Positions 8,325 to 16,296 of a DNA stretch of 64,000 nucleotides are shown here, piece after piece. Within the stretch, counting starts at the first letter, position 1. Every line of letters begins with the position of its first letter. The stretch is from Inquilinus sp052113205. GTDB taxonomy: Bacteria > Pseudomonadota > Alphaproteobacteria > DSM-16000 > Inquilinaceae. Below the pieces are notes generated by a model. It saw nothing but the letters and a program-made list of their open reading frames with translations, was not told the DNA's origin and ran no database searches. The stretch is from assembly GCF_052113205.1 (NCBI RefSeq), contig NZ_JBFRCU010000001.1:124001-188000 (forward strand), in the 5' to 3' direction. The position numbers and the translations under genes are program-made.

Positions 8325-9499
8325 GCTTCACGCTCCCCGACAGCGCCCGCGACTGGCAGGGCAAGATCCGCCGCTTCGTCGAGGCCGAGCTGATCCCGTG
8401 GGAGGAGCGGGCGGAGCTGGCCGGCGGCGAGATCCCGGCCGAGGTCGCGGCGCGGCATGAGCGGCTGGCGCTCGAGCTCGGACTGCCGCGGATCGATGCG
8501 CCGAAGCGCCATGGCGGGCTGCAGCTGCCGCTGCTCGACCAGGTGGCGATCGCGGAGCAGACCGGCCGGGTCACCAACGCCCTGGCCTGGTGCTATGGCG
8601 AGGCGCAGTCCTGGATGTTCGAGGCCTGCTCGCCGGACCAGATCGACCGCTTCATCCTGCCGCTGATGCGCGGCGAGCGGCATGTCTGCACCGCGGTGAC
8701 GGAGGAGGGCGCCGGCTCCGACGTCGACGACATCGCCACCACCGCGCGGCGCGACGGCGACCACTACGTCATCGACGGCGAGAAATGGCACGTCACCAGC
8801 GCCAACCTGGCCGACACGGTGATCGTCCAGGCCAAGGTCCGCGGCGGCGAAGCCGATGGCGGCCATGCCCTGTTCTTCGTCGAAATGCCGGCCGAGGGGC
8901 TCAGCACCGTCCGCAGCCCGGCCTACACCCACAGCTACCGCCACCACCATCCGATCCTGCGCTTCGATGGGGTGCGGGTGCCGGCGGCGAACCGGATCGG
9001 CGCCGAGGGGCAGGGCATGGGCTTCATCCACGCTTGGTTCCGGCGCGAGCGGCTGATGATCGCGGCGCGCTGCTGCGGCGCGGCCGAGCGGCTGATCGAG
9101 GCGGCGACGGCCTTCGCGGCGGAGCGCAGGATCGGCGGCGAGCCGATGGCGCGGTTCCAGCTGGTCCAGGCGATGCTGGCCGACAGCGTCGCCGAGCTGC
9201 ACGCCGCGCGGCTGGTGACCTATGAGGCGGCGGCCGCGCATGACCGCGGCCTGGACGTCAAGGCGCTGCACGCCCGCTGCTCGGTGGCCAAGCTGCTGGC
9301 ATCGGAGATGGCCGGCCGGGTCGCCGACCGGGCGGTGCAGATCTTCGGCGGCCGCGGCTACATGCGCGAGAACGTGGCCGAGCGCTTCTACCGCGAGGTC
9401 AGGGTCGACCGGATCTGGGAGGGCACCAGCGAGATCCAGCGCCTGATCATCGCCGGCGCCCTGTTGAAGCGCGGGCTGAAGGGCACGATCGGAGGATGA
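8321..9499 (+). CDS. Acyl-CoA dehydrogenase
   Basis: This 392-aa flavoenzyme has the FAD-binding segment TEEGAGSDVDD near residue 127, an IDGEKWHVTSANLAD strand, and the C-terminal signature IFGGRGYMRE..RIWEGTSEIQRLII that carries the active-site region. It would introduce an alpha,beta double bond into an acyl-CoA. TEEGAGSD replaces the usual TEPxAGSD, a small departure. It starts inside the stop of the TetR gene (ATGA). No CoA ligase or transferase is nearby, so its acyl-CoA must be made elsewhere; a role like crotonobetainyl-CoA dehydrogenase is possible but unproven. Confidence 0.87.
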   Translation: MSFTLPDSARDWQGKIRRFVEAELIPWEERAELAGGEIPAEVAARHERLALELGLPRIDAPKRHGGLQLPLLDQVAIAEQTGRVTNALAWCYGEAQSWMFEACSPDQIDRFILPLMRGERHVCTAVTEEGAGSDVDDIATTARRDGDHYVIDGEKWHVTSANLADTVIVQAKVRGGEADGGHALFFVEMPAEGLSTVRSPAYTHSYRHHHPILRFDGVRVPAANRIGAEGQGMGFIHAWFRRERLMIAARCCGAAERLIEAATAFAAERRIGGEPMARFQLVQAMLADSVAELHAARLVTYEAAAAHDRGLDVKALHARCSVAKLLASEMAGRVADRAVQIFGGRGYMRENVAERFYREVRVDRIWEGTSEIQRLIIAGALLKRGLKGTIGG

Positions 9500-9529
9500 G
9501 GGCGGGCGGACCAGCCGGCGAGACGCGTT

Positions 9530-9643
9530 GCCTCTCCCGCCTGGCGAGGCCTTTTCAGAATCCCCCAATCGTCATCCCCGCGAAAGCGGGGATCTCGTCA
9601 CGCCCTGACCGGAAAGAGATTCCCGCTTTCGCGGGAATGACGG
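9530..9643. repeat. Truncated family A fragment followed by palindromic repeat family B, copy 1
   Basis: At about 9530-9550 only the left end of a family A element remains (GCCTCTCCCGCCTGGCGAGG). A complete family B element follows at 9571-9643: GTCATCCCCGCGAAAGCGGG at the left and TTCCCGCTTTCGCGGGAATG at the right. The rest of 9500-9790 holds no gene that I can support. It includes the probable leader of the potF-like gene. Confidence 0.8.
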
Positions 9644-9790
9644 CAAAGGGATGGATTGCTGTTCTGACTGGATCGAGCCGACAAGAATCCGCTGGAGAAT
9701 CCCGGCGAAGCGGGCTCTGAATAGGGAAAGCCGACGGCCGCGGCGAACAGACAACCGGCCGGCAGGTGAGGCGACATAGGGAGCCAGGCG

Positions 9791-10894
9791 ATGACGCGTT
9801 CCCCCTTGGCCATCGGGCTGCTGGCCGCGGCCGCCATCCTTCTCGGCGCCGCCGCGGCGCAGGCCGAGGAGGAGAAGGTCGTCAACGTCTACAACTGGGT
9901 CGACTATATCGGCGAGACCACGATCCAGGATTTCGAGGCCGAGACCGGCATCAAGGTGGTCTACGACACCTATGACGCGTCCGAGACGGTCGACGCCAAG
10001 ATGATGGCCGGCCATTCCGGCTACGACGTCGTGCTGCACGGCTCGCATCTGATCCCGCCGCTGGTCAAGGCCGGGGTGTTCAGCAAGATCGACAAGTCGA
10101 AGCTGACCAATTACGGCAATCTCGACCCGGAGATCCTGAAGGTCGTCGCCGGCCACGATCCGGGCAACGAATACTTCGTGCCGTACATGTGGGGCACGGT
10201 CGGCTTCGCCTATAATGTCGACATGATCAAGCAGCGCATGCCCGATGCGCCGGTCACCTCGCTCGACATGCTGTTCAAGCCCGACCTGGCGAAGAAATGG
10301 GCCGATTGCGGCATCTCGATCCTGGAATCGCCGACCGACATGATCCCGCTGGCGCTGTCCTACCTGCACCGCGACCCGAACTCGCAGAAGGCCGAGGATT
10401 ACGAGGCCGCGGCGGCGCTGTTCCGGCCGATCCGGCAATACGTCAAGGCGATCGATTCCGCCAACTACCTGAACCAGCTGCCGAACCAGGAGCTGTGCCT
10501 GGCCTTCTCCTGGTCCGGCGACTACGCCACCGCCGCCAGCCGGGCGGCGGAGGCGGGGGTGAAGATCGACCTGGCCTATGCCGTGCCGGACAGCGGCGGC
10601 CCGGCCTGGTTCGACGGCTGGCTGATCCCGTCCGACGCGCCGCATCCCGACAACGCGCTGATCTTCATCAACTACATGCTGCGGCCGAAGGTGATCGCCG
10701 CCGCCACCAACTTCACCAACTACGCCAACGCCAACAAGGCGTCGGCGGAGTTCGTCAACAAGGAGATCCTGGAGAACCCGGCGATCTACCCGGACGCGGC
10801 GACGCGGGCGAAGCTCTACGTCCCGGCCGACCTGCCGCAGGAGGCGCTGCGCCTGCGCACCCGGGCCTGGAGCCAGATCAAGGCCGGGCAGTAG
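9791..10894 (+). CDS. potF: PotF/PotD-type polyamine-binding periplasmic protein
   Basis: This 367-aa solute-binding protein has a Sec signal peptide (hydrophobic LAIGLLAAAAILLGAAAA, cleavage after AQA) and a mature start VVNVYNWVDYIGETTIQDF typical of PotF/PotD. Later PotF landmarks include VPYMWGTVGFAYN, a DCGISILESPTDM segment and FDGWLIPSDAPH. It would bind putrescine, spermidine or a related amine for the PotGHI transporter downstream. GGGAG lies 8-12 bp before the ATG. A 206-bp palindromic repeat separates it from potG, a placement that could give excess binding protein. The ligand cannot be fixed, and the amine-catabolic neighbours suggest it may not be a classical polyamine. Confidence 0.88.
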   Translation: MTRSPLAIGLLAAAAILLGAAAAQAEEEKVVNVYNWVDYIGETTIQDFEAETGIKVVYDTYDASETVDAKMMAGHSGYDVVLHGSHLIPPLVKAGVFSKIDKSKLTNYGNLDPEILKVVAGHDPGNEYFVPYMWGTVGFAYNVDMIKQRMPDAPVTSLDMLFKPDLAKKWADCGISILESPTDMIPLALSYLHRDPNSQKAEDYEAAAALFRPIRQYVKAIDSANYLNQLPNQELCLAFSWSGDYATAASRAAEAGVKIDLAYAVPDSGGPAWFDGWLIPSDAPHPDNALIFINYMLRPKVIAAATNFTNYANANKASAEFVNKEILENPAIYPDAATRAKLYVPADLPQEALRLRTRAWSQIKAGQ

Positions 10895-10954
10895 GGGCGG
10901 GCGGTGCGTGTCATCGGCAACCCCCTCCAATACCGACGGCCGGTATACGACCAG

Positions 10955-11160
10955 ATTGCCTCTCCCGCTTGCGGGAGAGGTCGGACATCCGAAGGATGTC
11001 CGGGTGAGGGGATAGCGGCCTCGCCGAAAGCACCGTTCTCCCAGGAGCGAGCGCATGATCCGACCCGTCCTGAAACACCGACCCTGGCGTCGCGGCCGAA
11101 CGGCCCTCACCCGGTCTCGCTGCGCGAGCCCGACCTCTCCCGCAAGCGGGAGAGGCAATT
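10955..11160. repeat. Palindromic repeat, family A, copy 2 (long form), in potF-potG gap
   Basis: The ends are ATTGCCTCTCCCGCTTGCGG and GCAAGCGGGAGAGGCAATT. An internal arm reads GACATCCGAAGGATGTCC. The copy at 34890-35095 is nearly collinear over the full 206 bp, and similarity continues into the right flank (GATCTATGAACCCGATAGCC against GATCTGTAAATCCGATAGCC). The 362-bp gap 10895-11256 holds no gene besides this element. Confidence 0.85.
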
Positions 11161-11256
11161 GGAGTGCGCTCGGAGATCTATGAACCCGATAGCCCGCGGC
11201 GGGAGGGGGCCAGGGGGAGGGGGTTCGCGCCGCCAGAACCCACGTCGCCCCTAGAG

Positions 11257-12405
11257 ATGCCCACCGCCGAGCGCTATCCGGACATCAAGGACCGGCCCTG
11301 GCTCGATCCGCAGGCCAAACCGATCCTGCGTATTGAAGGCCTGACCAAGAAATTCGCCGACTTCATCGCGGTCGACGCGGTCGATCTCGAGATCCATCGC
11401 AAGGAGCTGTTCTGCCTGCTCGGCGGCTCCGGCTGCGGCAAGACCACGCTGCTGCGCATGCTCGCCGGCTTCGAGACGCCGAGCGCCGGTCGCATCCTGA
11501 TCGACGGCCAGGACGTCACCCGGGCGCCGCCCTATGAGCGGCCGGTCAACATGATGTTCCAGTCCTACGCCCTGTTCCCGCATATGAGCGTGGAGAAGAA
11601 CATCGGCTACGGGCTGAAGCACGAGGCGATGACCCCGGCCGAGCGGCGCGACCGGGTGGCCGAGCTGCTGGAGCTGGTGCAGCTGCAGGGCTTCGGCCCG
11701 CGCCGCCCGCACCAGCTGTCCGGCGGCCAGCGCCAGCGCGTCGCTTTGGCCCGGGCCCTGGCGAAGAAGCCGAAGCTGCTGCTGCTCGACGAGCCGCTGG
11801 CGGCGCTCGACAAGAAGCTGCGCGAGCAGACCCAGTTCGAACTGATGAACATCCAGGACCAGGTCGGCGTCACCTTCATCGTCGTCACCCACGACCAGGA
11901 GGAGGCGATGGCGCTGTCGACCCGGATCGCGGTGATGAACCGCGGCCGGATCGTGCAGACCGGCACGCCGACCGACATCTACGAATACCCGAACTGCCGC
12001 TTCTCGGCGGATTTCATCGGCTCGATCAACCTGTTCGACGGCACGGTGGACAGCGCGGCCGATGGCCGGGTGACGGTGGCGACCGAGCAGGCCGGGCCGC
12101 TGGTGGTGGCCCATGCCGGGGCGGTGGCGCCGGGCACCCCGGTCTCGGTCGCGGTGCGGCCGGAGAAGATCGCGATCGGGCGCGAGCCGCCGCAGGGCGC
12201 CGCCAACACGCTGCAGGGCATGGTCTACGACCTCGGCTATTTCGGCGACCGCTCGCTGTTCCGGGTGCGGCTCGGCAATGGCCGGCTGGTCTCGGTCAGC
12301 CGGCAGAACGACCGTCGCGGGCGGGAGGAGGACCGGCCGGTCGACTGGGACGACCGGGTCTGGCTGTCCTGGTCCCCCGCCGCGGCGCTGCTGCTGACCG
12401 AATGA
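11257..12405 (+). CDS. potG: Polyamine-type ABC transporter ATP-binding protein
   Basis: This 382-aa ATPase has Walker A GGSGCGKTT (about residue 57), Q-loop FQSYALFPHM, signature LSGGQRQRVALARAL, Walker B LLLLDEPLAALD and switch HDQEEAMAL, followed by a C-terminal TOBE-like regulatory region. The start is taken at ATG 11257 (MPTAERYPDI); the ORF extends upstream to 11164, but those codons come from repeat sequence. It supplies energy for the PotH/PotI permeases, whose first gene overlaps its stop by 4 bp. The regular family length is about 375 aa. Confidence 0.9.
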   Translation: MPTAERYPDIKDRPWLDPQAKPILRIEGLTKKFADFIAVDAVDLEIHRKELFCLLGGSGCGKTTLLRMLAGFETPSAGRILIDGQDVTRAPPYERPVNMMFQSYALFPHMSVEKNIGYGLKHEAMTPAERRDRVAELLELVQLQGFGPRRPHQLSGGQRQRVALARALAKKPKLLLLDEPLAALDKKLREQTQFELMNIQDQVGVTFIVVTHDQEEAMALSTRIAVMNRGRIVQTGTPTDIYEYPNCRFSADFIGSINLFDGTVDSAADGRVTVATEQAGPLVVAHAGAVAPGTPVSVAVRPEKIAIGREPPQGAANTLQGMVYDLGYFGDRSLFRVRLGNGRLVSVSRQNDRRGREEDRPVDWDDRVWLSWSPAAALLLTE

Positions 12406-13343
12406 CCGCGGTTCCGGACCCTGGAGGGGCGACGCCCTTCTGGCGCCGGGCCCTGCGCCGGGTCGGCGACGCCTGGCGCGGCCTGATCATCGGCGTGCCG
12501 ACGGTCTGGCTGGTGCTGTTCTTCCTGGTGCCGTTCCTGATCGTGCTGAAGATCAGCCTGGCCCAGAGCATCGTCGGCCGGCCGCCCTATTCGGCGCTGC
12601 TGGAATGGGGCGAGGGGGCGTGGCCGGCGGTCACCGCCTCGCTGCGCAACTACGTCTTCCTGACCCAGGACTGGCTCTACCTCGCCGGCTACCTGAACTC
12701 GGTCAAGATCGCGCTGATCTCGACCGCGCTGTGCCTGGTCTGCGGCTATCCGGTCGCCTACGGCATCGCCCGGTCCTCGCCCGGCGCGCGCAACATCCTG
12801 CTGCTGTTCGTGATCCTGCCGTTCTGGACCTCGTTCCTGCTGCGCATCTATGCCTGGATGGGGCTCCTCAACAAACAGGGCATCCTCAACGGATTCCTGG
12901 TCTGGAGCGGCATCCTCGACCAGCCGATCGAGATGATGAACACCGACTTCGCGGTCTATCTCGGCATCGTCTATTCCTACCTGCCCTTCATGATCCTGCC
13001 GCTCTACGTGACGCTGGAGAAGCTGGACCAGAGCCTGGTCGAGGCGGCGATGGACCTTGGCTCGCGGCCCTGGCGGGTGTTCGTCGACGTCACCCTGCCG
13101 CTGTCGCTGCCCGGCATCGTCGCCGGGTCGCTGCTGGTGTTCATCCCGGCGACCGGCGAATACGTGATCCCGGCGCTGCTCGGCAACCCGTCCAGCCCGA
13201 TGATCGGCCAGGTGCTGTTCAGCGAGTTCTACTCGAATCGCGACTGGCCGGTGGCCTCGGCCGTGGCGGTGGTGCTGCTGCTGGTCCTGGTGCTGCCGAT
13301 CCTGTGGTTCCAGAACCGCCAGGCGCGGGGAGGTGAGGCATGA
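12402..13343 (+). CDS. potH: Polyamine-type ABC transporter permease, PotH-like
   Basis: This 313-aa inner-membrane protein has about six hydrophobic helices, the first at about residues 27-50 (VPTVWLVLFFLVPFLIVLKI). The EAA-loop motif VEAAMDLGSRPWRVFVDVTL, which docks on the ATPase, is near residue 211. It overlaps potG and potI by 4 bp at each end, so translation of the transporter is coupled. It is PotB/PotH-type by order and sequence. It forms a heterodimeric channel with the next gene product. Confidence 0.9.
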   Translation: MTAVPDPGGATPFWRRALRRVGDAWRGLIIGVPTVWLVLFFLVPFLIVLKISLAQSIVGRPPYSALLEWGEGAWPAVTASLRNYVFLTQDWLYLAGYLNSVKIALISTALCLVCGYPVAYGIARSSPGARNILLLFVILPFWTSFLLRIYAWMGLLNKQGILNGFLVWSGILDQPIEMMNTDFAVYLGIVYSYLPFMILPLYVTLEKLDQSLVEAAMDLGSRPWRVFVDVTLPLSLPGIVAGSLLVFIPATGEYVIPALLGNPSSPMIGQVLFSEFYSNRDWPVASAVAVVLLLVLVLPILWFQNRQARGGEA

Positions 13344-14185
13344 GGGGCCGGTCCCGCTTCCTCACCCTCTGGCTGGTGGCCGGCTTCGTGTTCTTCTACG
13401 GGCCGATCGCCTCGATGATCGTGTTCTCCTTCAACGCGTCGCGGCTGGCGACGGTCTGGGGCGGCTTCTCGACCAAGTGGTATGCGGCGCTGTGGGGCAA
13501 CCGGCAGGTGGTCGACGCGGCGCTGCTGAGCCTGCAGATCGCCGCGGTCTCCGCCACCATCGCCACCGCGCTCGGCACCATGGCGGGCATCGCTTTGGCG
13601 CGGTTCGGCCGGTTCCGCGGTCGCCTGCTGCTGGCCGGCATGGTCACGGCGCCGCTGGTGATGCCCGAGGTGATCACCGGCCTGTCGCTGCTGCTGCTGT
13701 TCGTGGCGCTGGAGGATACGTTCGGCTGGCCGTCCGGCCGCGGCGCCATGACCATCACCATCGCCCATGTCACCTTCTGCATGGCCTATGTCGCGGTGGT
13801 GGTGCAGTCGCGCCTGGCCGACATGGACGCGTCGATCGAGGAGGCGGCGGCCGATCTCGGCAGCCGGCCCTGGCAGGTGATGGTCGACATCACCCTGCCG
13901 CTGCTGGCGCCGGCCATGGTGTCGGGCTGGCTGCTGGCCTTCACCCTGTCGCTGGACGACCTGGTGATCGCCACCTTCACCTCCGGCCCCGGCGCCAACA
14001 CCCTGCCGATGCTGATCTTCTCCAAGGTCCGGCTGGGGCTGACGCCGGACATCAACGCGCTGGCGACGATCATCATCCTGGTGGTGGCCAGCTTCGTCAT
14101 CGCCAGCGCCGTGATCCTGAACCGCCGCGACGCCCGCAAGGCCCGCGACAGCCGTCGTGCCGCCGCCGGGGGTGGATCGGCATAA
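13340..14185 (+). CDS. potI: Polyamine-type ABC transporter permease, PotI-like
   Basis: This 281-aa membrane protein starts MRGRSRFLTLWLVAGFVFFY (first helix), then SMIVFSFNASR typical of PotC/PotI. Five further hydrophobic helices and the EAA motif EEAAADLGSRPWQVMVDITL (about residue 170) follow. It ends with a basic cytoplasmic tail. It is the last gene of the potFGHI transport operon. Its sequence shows nothing unusual. Confidence 0.9.
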   Translation: MRGRSRFLTLWLVAGFVFFYGPIASMIVFSFNASRLATVWGGFSTKWYAALWGNRQVVDAALLSLQIAAVSATIATALGTMAGIALARFGRFRGRLLLAGMVTAPLVMPEVITGLSLLLLFVALEDTFGWPSGRGAMTITIAHVTFCMAYVAVVVQSRLADMDASIEEAAADLGSRPWQVMVDITLPLLAPAMVSGWLLAFTLSLDDLVIATFTSGPGANTLPMLIFSKVRLGLTPDINALATIIILVVASFVIASAVILNRRDARKARDSRRAAAGGGSA

Positions 14186-14300
14186 AGATCACCATCGATT
14201 TTTGCGTAAATGCAGGTCAAGGAACCCGTTTCCGCTTCGTCCCGTTGGGTGTTCGTTGCGGCCTGGATTCGGGTCGCTTCACTGAACTGGAGGACGTGCT

Positions 14301-14510
14301 ATGCGTTCCATCTCCACGGCTTTCGCCCTGGCCGGTCTGTCGCTGCTGGCGGCCGCCTGCACGGTGAACACCGCCCCGCCCGCCCGGACCACCGTGCTCA
14401 CCCAGCCGGCGCCGGCCGTGGTCACTCAGCCCGCCCCGACCGTGGTCATGCCGGGCACCACCACCTATGTCACGCCGCCGCGCACGACGGTGGTGACGCC
14501 GGCCTACTGA
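14301..14510 (+). CDS. Proline/threonine-rich mini-lipoprotein, copy 1
   Basis: This 69-aa protein has a lipoprotein signal (MRSISTAFALAGLSLLAAAC, lipobox LAAAC) and a short mature part with repeated TTVVTQPAP / TTVVTPAY units, likely an unstructured periplasmic tether. GGAGGACGTGCT immediately precedes the ATG. A paralogue of 56 aa with the same ending (PPRTTVVTPAY) lies 200 bp downstream, so this is a tandem duplication. Similar small lipoproteins are common in alphaproteobacteria, but no function is known to me. Confidence 0.65.
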   Translation: MRSISTAFALAGLSLLAAACTVNTAPPARTTVLTQPAPAVVTQPAPTVVMPGTTTYVTPPRTTVVTPAY

Positions 14511-14517
14511 GGCCGGC
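14498..14517. terminator. Hairpin overlapping the stop codon of mini-lipoprotein 1
   Basis: GCCGGCCT-actg-AGGCCGGC is a perfect 8-bp stem with a 4-nt loop spanning the TGA. No U-tract follows, so it may act as a weak terminator or mRNA stabiliser. The downstream paralogue retains only the left arm. Confidence 0.4.
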
Positions 14518-14716
14518 CGGAATGGTCGAGCCGGCACGGCGGCCCCGCGGCTTCGGCCGCCAGGGCGCCTGATCGGGCATCCGCTTCCCGAAGGCCTCCG
14601 TGCCGGCCCGACCCTCGAGACCCGGACCTTCCGGGGAACACGGCGCCGCGTCGTCTTGTTGCTGATTGAGCGCGGTGCCGACTCAGACCGCTTCCACCCG
14701 AAATGGAGGATTGGAC

Positions 14717-14887
14717 ATGCGCTCCACCATCCTGGCCATCACCCTTCTCGGGCTGCCGCTCCTGGCCGCCTGCACCGTGAACAACACCCCGGACAAGCCG
14801 GACACCACCGTGGTCACCCAGCCGGCGCCGTCGGCGACCGTGGTGACGCCGCCGCCGCGCACGACCGTCGTGACGCCGGCCTACTGA
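14717..14887 (+). CDS. Proline/threonine-rich mini-lipoprotein, copy 2
   Basis: This 56-aa paralogue of the preceding gene begins MRSTILAITLLGLPLLAACT (lipobox LAAC) and has a mature part DKPDTTVVTQPAP..PPPRTTVVTPAY. GGAGGA sits 6 bp before the ATG. The shared 3' end with copy 1 indicates recent tandem duplication and shortening by loss of one repeat unit. A MITE-like element begins 30 bp after its stop. Confidence 0.65.
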   Translation: MRSTILAITLLGLPLLAACTVNNTPDKPDTTVVTQPAPSATVVTPPPRTTVVTPAY

Positions 14888-14918
14888 GGGTAAGCCACGG
14901 CGGGGGCGCGCAGCCCTA

Positions 14919-15061
14919 GAGACCGTTTGAAAATGCGCTGGCGTGAGTCGGATGGCGGTGGTTTCGAGAACCGGCGCGCAGCGGACGTTCGGGTCCGTGA
15001 GCACCGGAAGCGCAGAAACCGCCGTCAGACGGCCGCGCCAGTAGCATTTGCAGACGGTCTC
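14919..15061. mobile_element. 143-bp hairpin MITE with TA target duplication
   Basis: The terminal inverted repeats are GAGACCGTTTGAAAATGC at the left and, read inward from the right, GAGACCGTCTGCAAATGC. They are flanked by TA on both sides (14917-14918 and 15062-15063). Imperfect pairing continues inward (for example GGCGGTGGTTTC against GGCGGTTTC), so the whole element can fold into one long hairpin. There is no coding capacity. TIR length and the TA duplication fit a non-autonomous derivative of an IS630- or IS5-type element. Only one copy is seen in this window. Confidence 0.7.
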
Positions 15062-15474
15062 TACAGGTGGCGCGTCTCCGCCGGCGCCCTCTCCCAATGG
15101 TCGGCGCGGCCGTCCTCGAACTGGACCGGCAGCCCGGCCAGCTCCTCGGCCGTCACATCATCCAGGCAGGCGACGTTGACGGCATAGAAGGTGCCGCCCA
15201 GCGCCTCCATATGGCCGCGGCCGAACGGCTTGACGCCGCAGCGGCGGCAGAACAGGTGATGGATGGTGCCGCCCGCGGCGCCGTCGAACTGATAATCCGA
15301 CAGCGCATCCTCGCCCTGCAGCAGGCGGAAGTCGGGCGCCCTCACGATCGCCTTCCAGAACCGCCCCTTGCCGCAGATCGAGCAGTTGCAGCGGCTGGTG
15401 CCGGCCGCCAGGTCGGCCTCGCATTCGAAGCGCACGGCGCCGCAATGGCAGCTGCCGTGATAGCTGCGTTTCAT
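15061..15474 (-). CDS. GFA/CENP-V family zinc protein, copy 1
   Basis: This 137-aa protein has the paired zinc motifs of the glutathione-dependent formaldehyde-activating (GFA) fold: CHCGAV (about residue 10), CNCSICGKG (about 29) and CRRCGVKPFG (about 76). Members bind small thiols or aldehydes, and most are uncharacterised. It overlaps the AHSA1-like gene by 4 bp and is third in an ArsR-AHSA1-GFA operon. Its stop codon TAG is formed at the edge of the MITE insertion, so the native C terminus may have been altered by that insertion. A second GFA protein is at 53698. Confidence 0.8.
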   Translation of the reverse strand: MKRSYHGSCHCGAVRFECEADLAAGTSRCNCSICGKGRFWKAIVRAPDFRLLQGEDALSDYQFDGAAGGTIHHLFCRRCGVKPFGRGHMEALGGTFYAVNVACLDDVTAEELAGLPVQFEDGRADHWERAPAETRHL

Positions 15475-15956
15475 CGCGCGTCCCCTCCCGATGGTTCAGC
15501 CTGAGCCAGAAAGCCCGGCAGCTTGTCGAAGCACTCGTTCCAGCCGCCGCGGTGGCTGTCGCGGCTCTCGATCGACCGGAAGCCGGTCTGGCGGAAGGTC
15601 ATCTCGGTCCTGCCGCCGTGCTCCCGGAAGGTGAGGGCGATCAGCATCTGCTGCGCCACCTCCTCGTCCCAGGCGAAGGTGAAGACCAGCCGGTCCGGCG
15701 GCGCGATCTCGCGATAGATCCCCGCCATGCCGAAGCTCTTGCCCTCGGGCGAGGTGATGACGGCGCTCCAGGCGCCGCCCGGCCGCAGGTCGATCCGCAC
15801 CGCGGAGGCGGAAAAATCCTTCGGCCCCAGCCAGCACACCAGATGCTCGGGCTGGGTCCAGGCCTTGAACACCAGGCTGCGCGGCGCGTCGAACTGGCGG
15901 GTGATCACCAGCTCCGATCCTGATTCCAGGGTGGCGCTGTCACTGGGTGCGGTCAT
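15471..15956 (-). CDS. SRPBCC / AHSA1-domain protein
   Basis: This 161-aa protein has the START-like fold of the activator-of-Hsp90-ATPase homologue family: VITRQFDAPRSLVFKAWTQP at about residue 17, WLGPKDFSA, and a C-terminal GWNECFDKLPGFL. Such proteins are typically encoded with an ArsR regulator, as here, and bind hydrophobic ligands. It is co-transcribed with the ArsR gene (17-bp overlap) and the GFA gene (4-bp overlap). The ligand is unknown. Confidence 0.85.
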   Translation of the reverse strand: MTAPSDSATLESGSELVITRQFDAPRSLVFKAWTQPEHLVCWLGPKDFSASAVRIDLRPGGAWSAVITSPEGKSFGMAGIYREIAPPDRLVFTFAWDEEVAQQMLIALTFREHGGRTEMTFRQTGFRSIESRDSHRGGWNECFDKLPGFLAQAEPSGGDAR

Positions 15957-16287
15957 CGTCGGTGTCCTTGCCTTGCAGTTGGCGCAGATAGGCGTTCAGC
16001 CGGTCGAAGCCGGCATCCCAGAACGGGCGATAGCCTTCGACCCAGTCGGCGATCTCCTTCAGCGGCCCGGCCTGCAGCCGGCAGGGCCGCCACTGCGCCG
16101 AGCGGCTGCGCGCCACCAGCCCGGCGCGCTCCAGCACCTTCAGATGCTTGGACACGGCGGTCAGGCTCATGGCGAAAGGCTCACCGAGCTCGGTGACCGA
16201 GGCCTCACCCCGCGCCAGCCGCGCCAGGATGGCCCGGCGGGTGGGGTCGGCGAGCGCCGCCAGAGTGAGGCTGAGGGGATCCGTCGA
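15940..16287 (-). CDS. ArsR-family transcriptional regulator
   Basis: This 115-aa winged helix protein has LTLAALADPTRRAILARLAR, typical of the ArsR subgroup partnered with AHSA1 proteins, and a recognition helix in MSLTAVSKHLKVLERAGLV. It lacks the metal-binding CVC motif of ArsR/SmtB metal sensors. I place the start at GTG 16285-16287, because the usual family start is STDPLSLTLAALADP. A TTG further upstream would put the operator inside the gene. Two AACC-N4-GGTT palindromes lie just upstream, so it probably represses its own operon. Confidence 0.82.
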   Translation of the reverse strand, partial: STDPLSLTLAALADPTRRAILARLARGEASVTELGEPFAMSLTAVSKHLKVLERAGLVARSRSAQWRPCRLQAGPLKEIADWVEGYRPFWDAGFDRLNAYLRQLQGKDTDDDRTQ

Positions 16288-16296
16288 CACGTTATG

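Noticed and set aside
11164..11256. Longer N terminus for the PotG-like ATPase
   Set aside because: These codons derive from the flank of a family A repeat shared with position 35100, and relatives begin near MPTAERYPDI.
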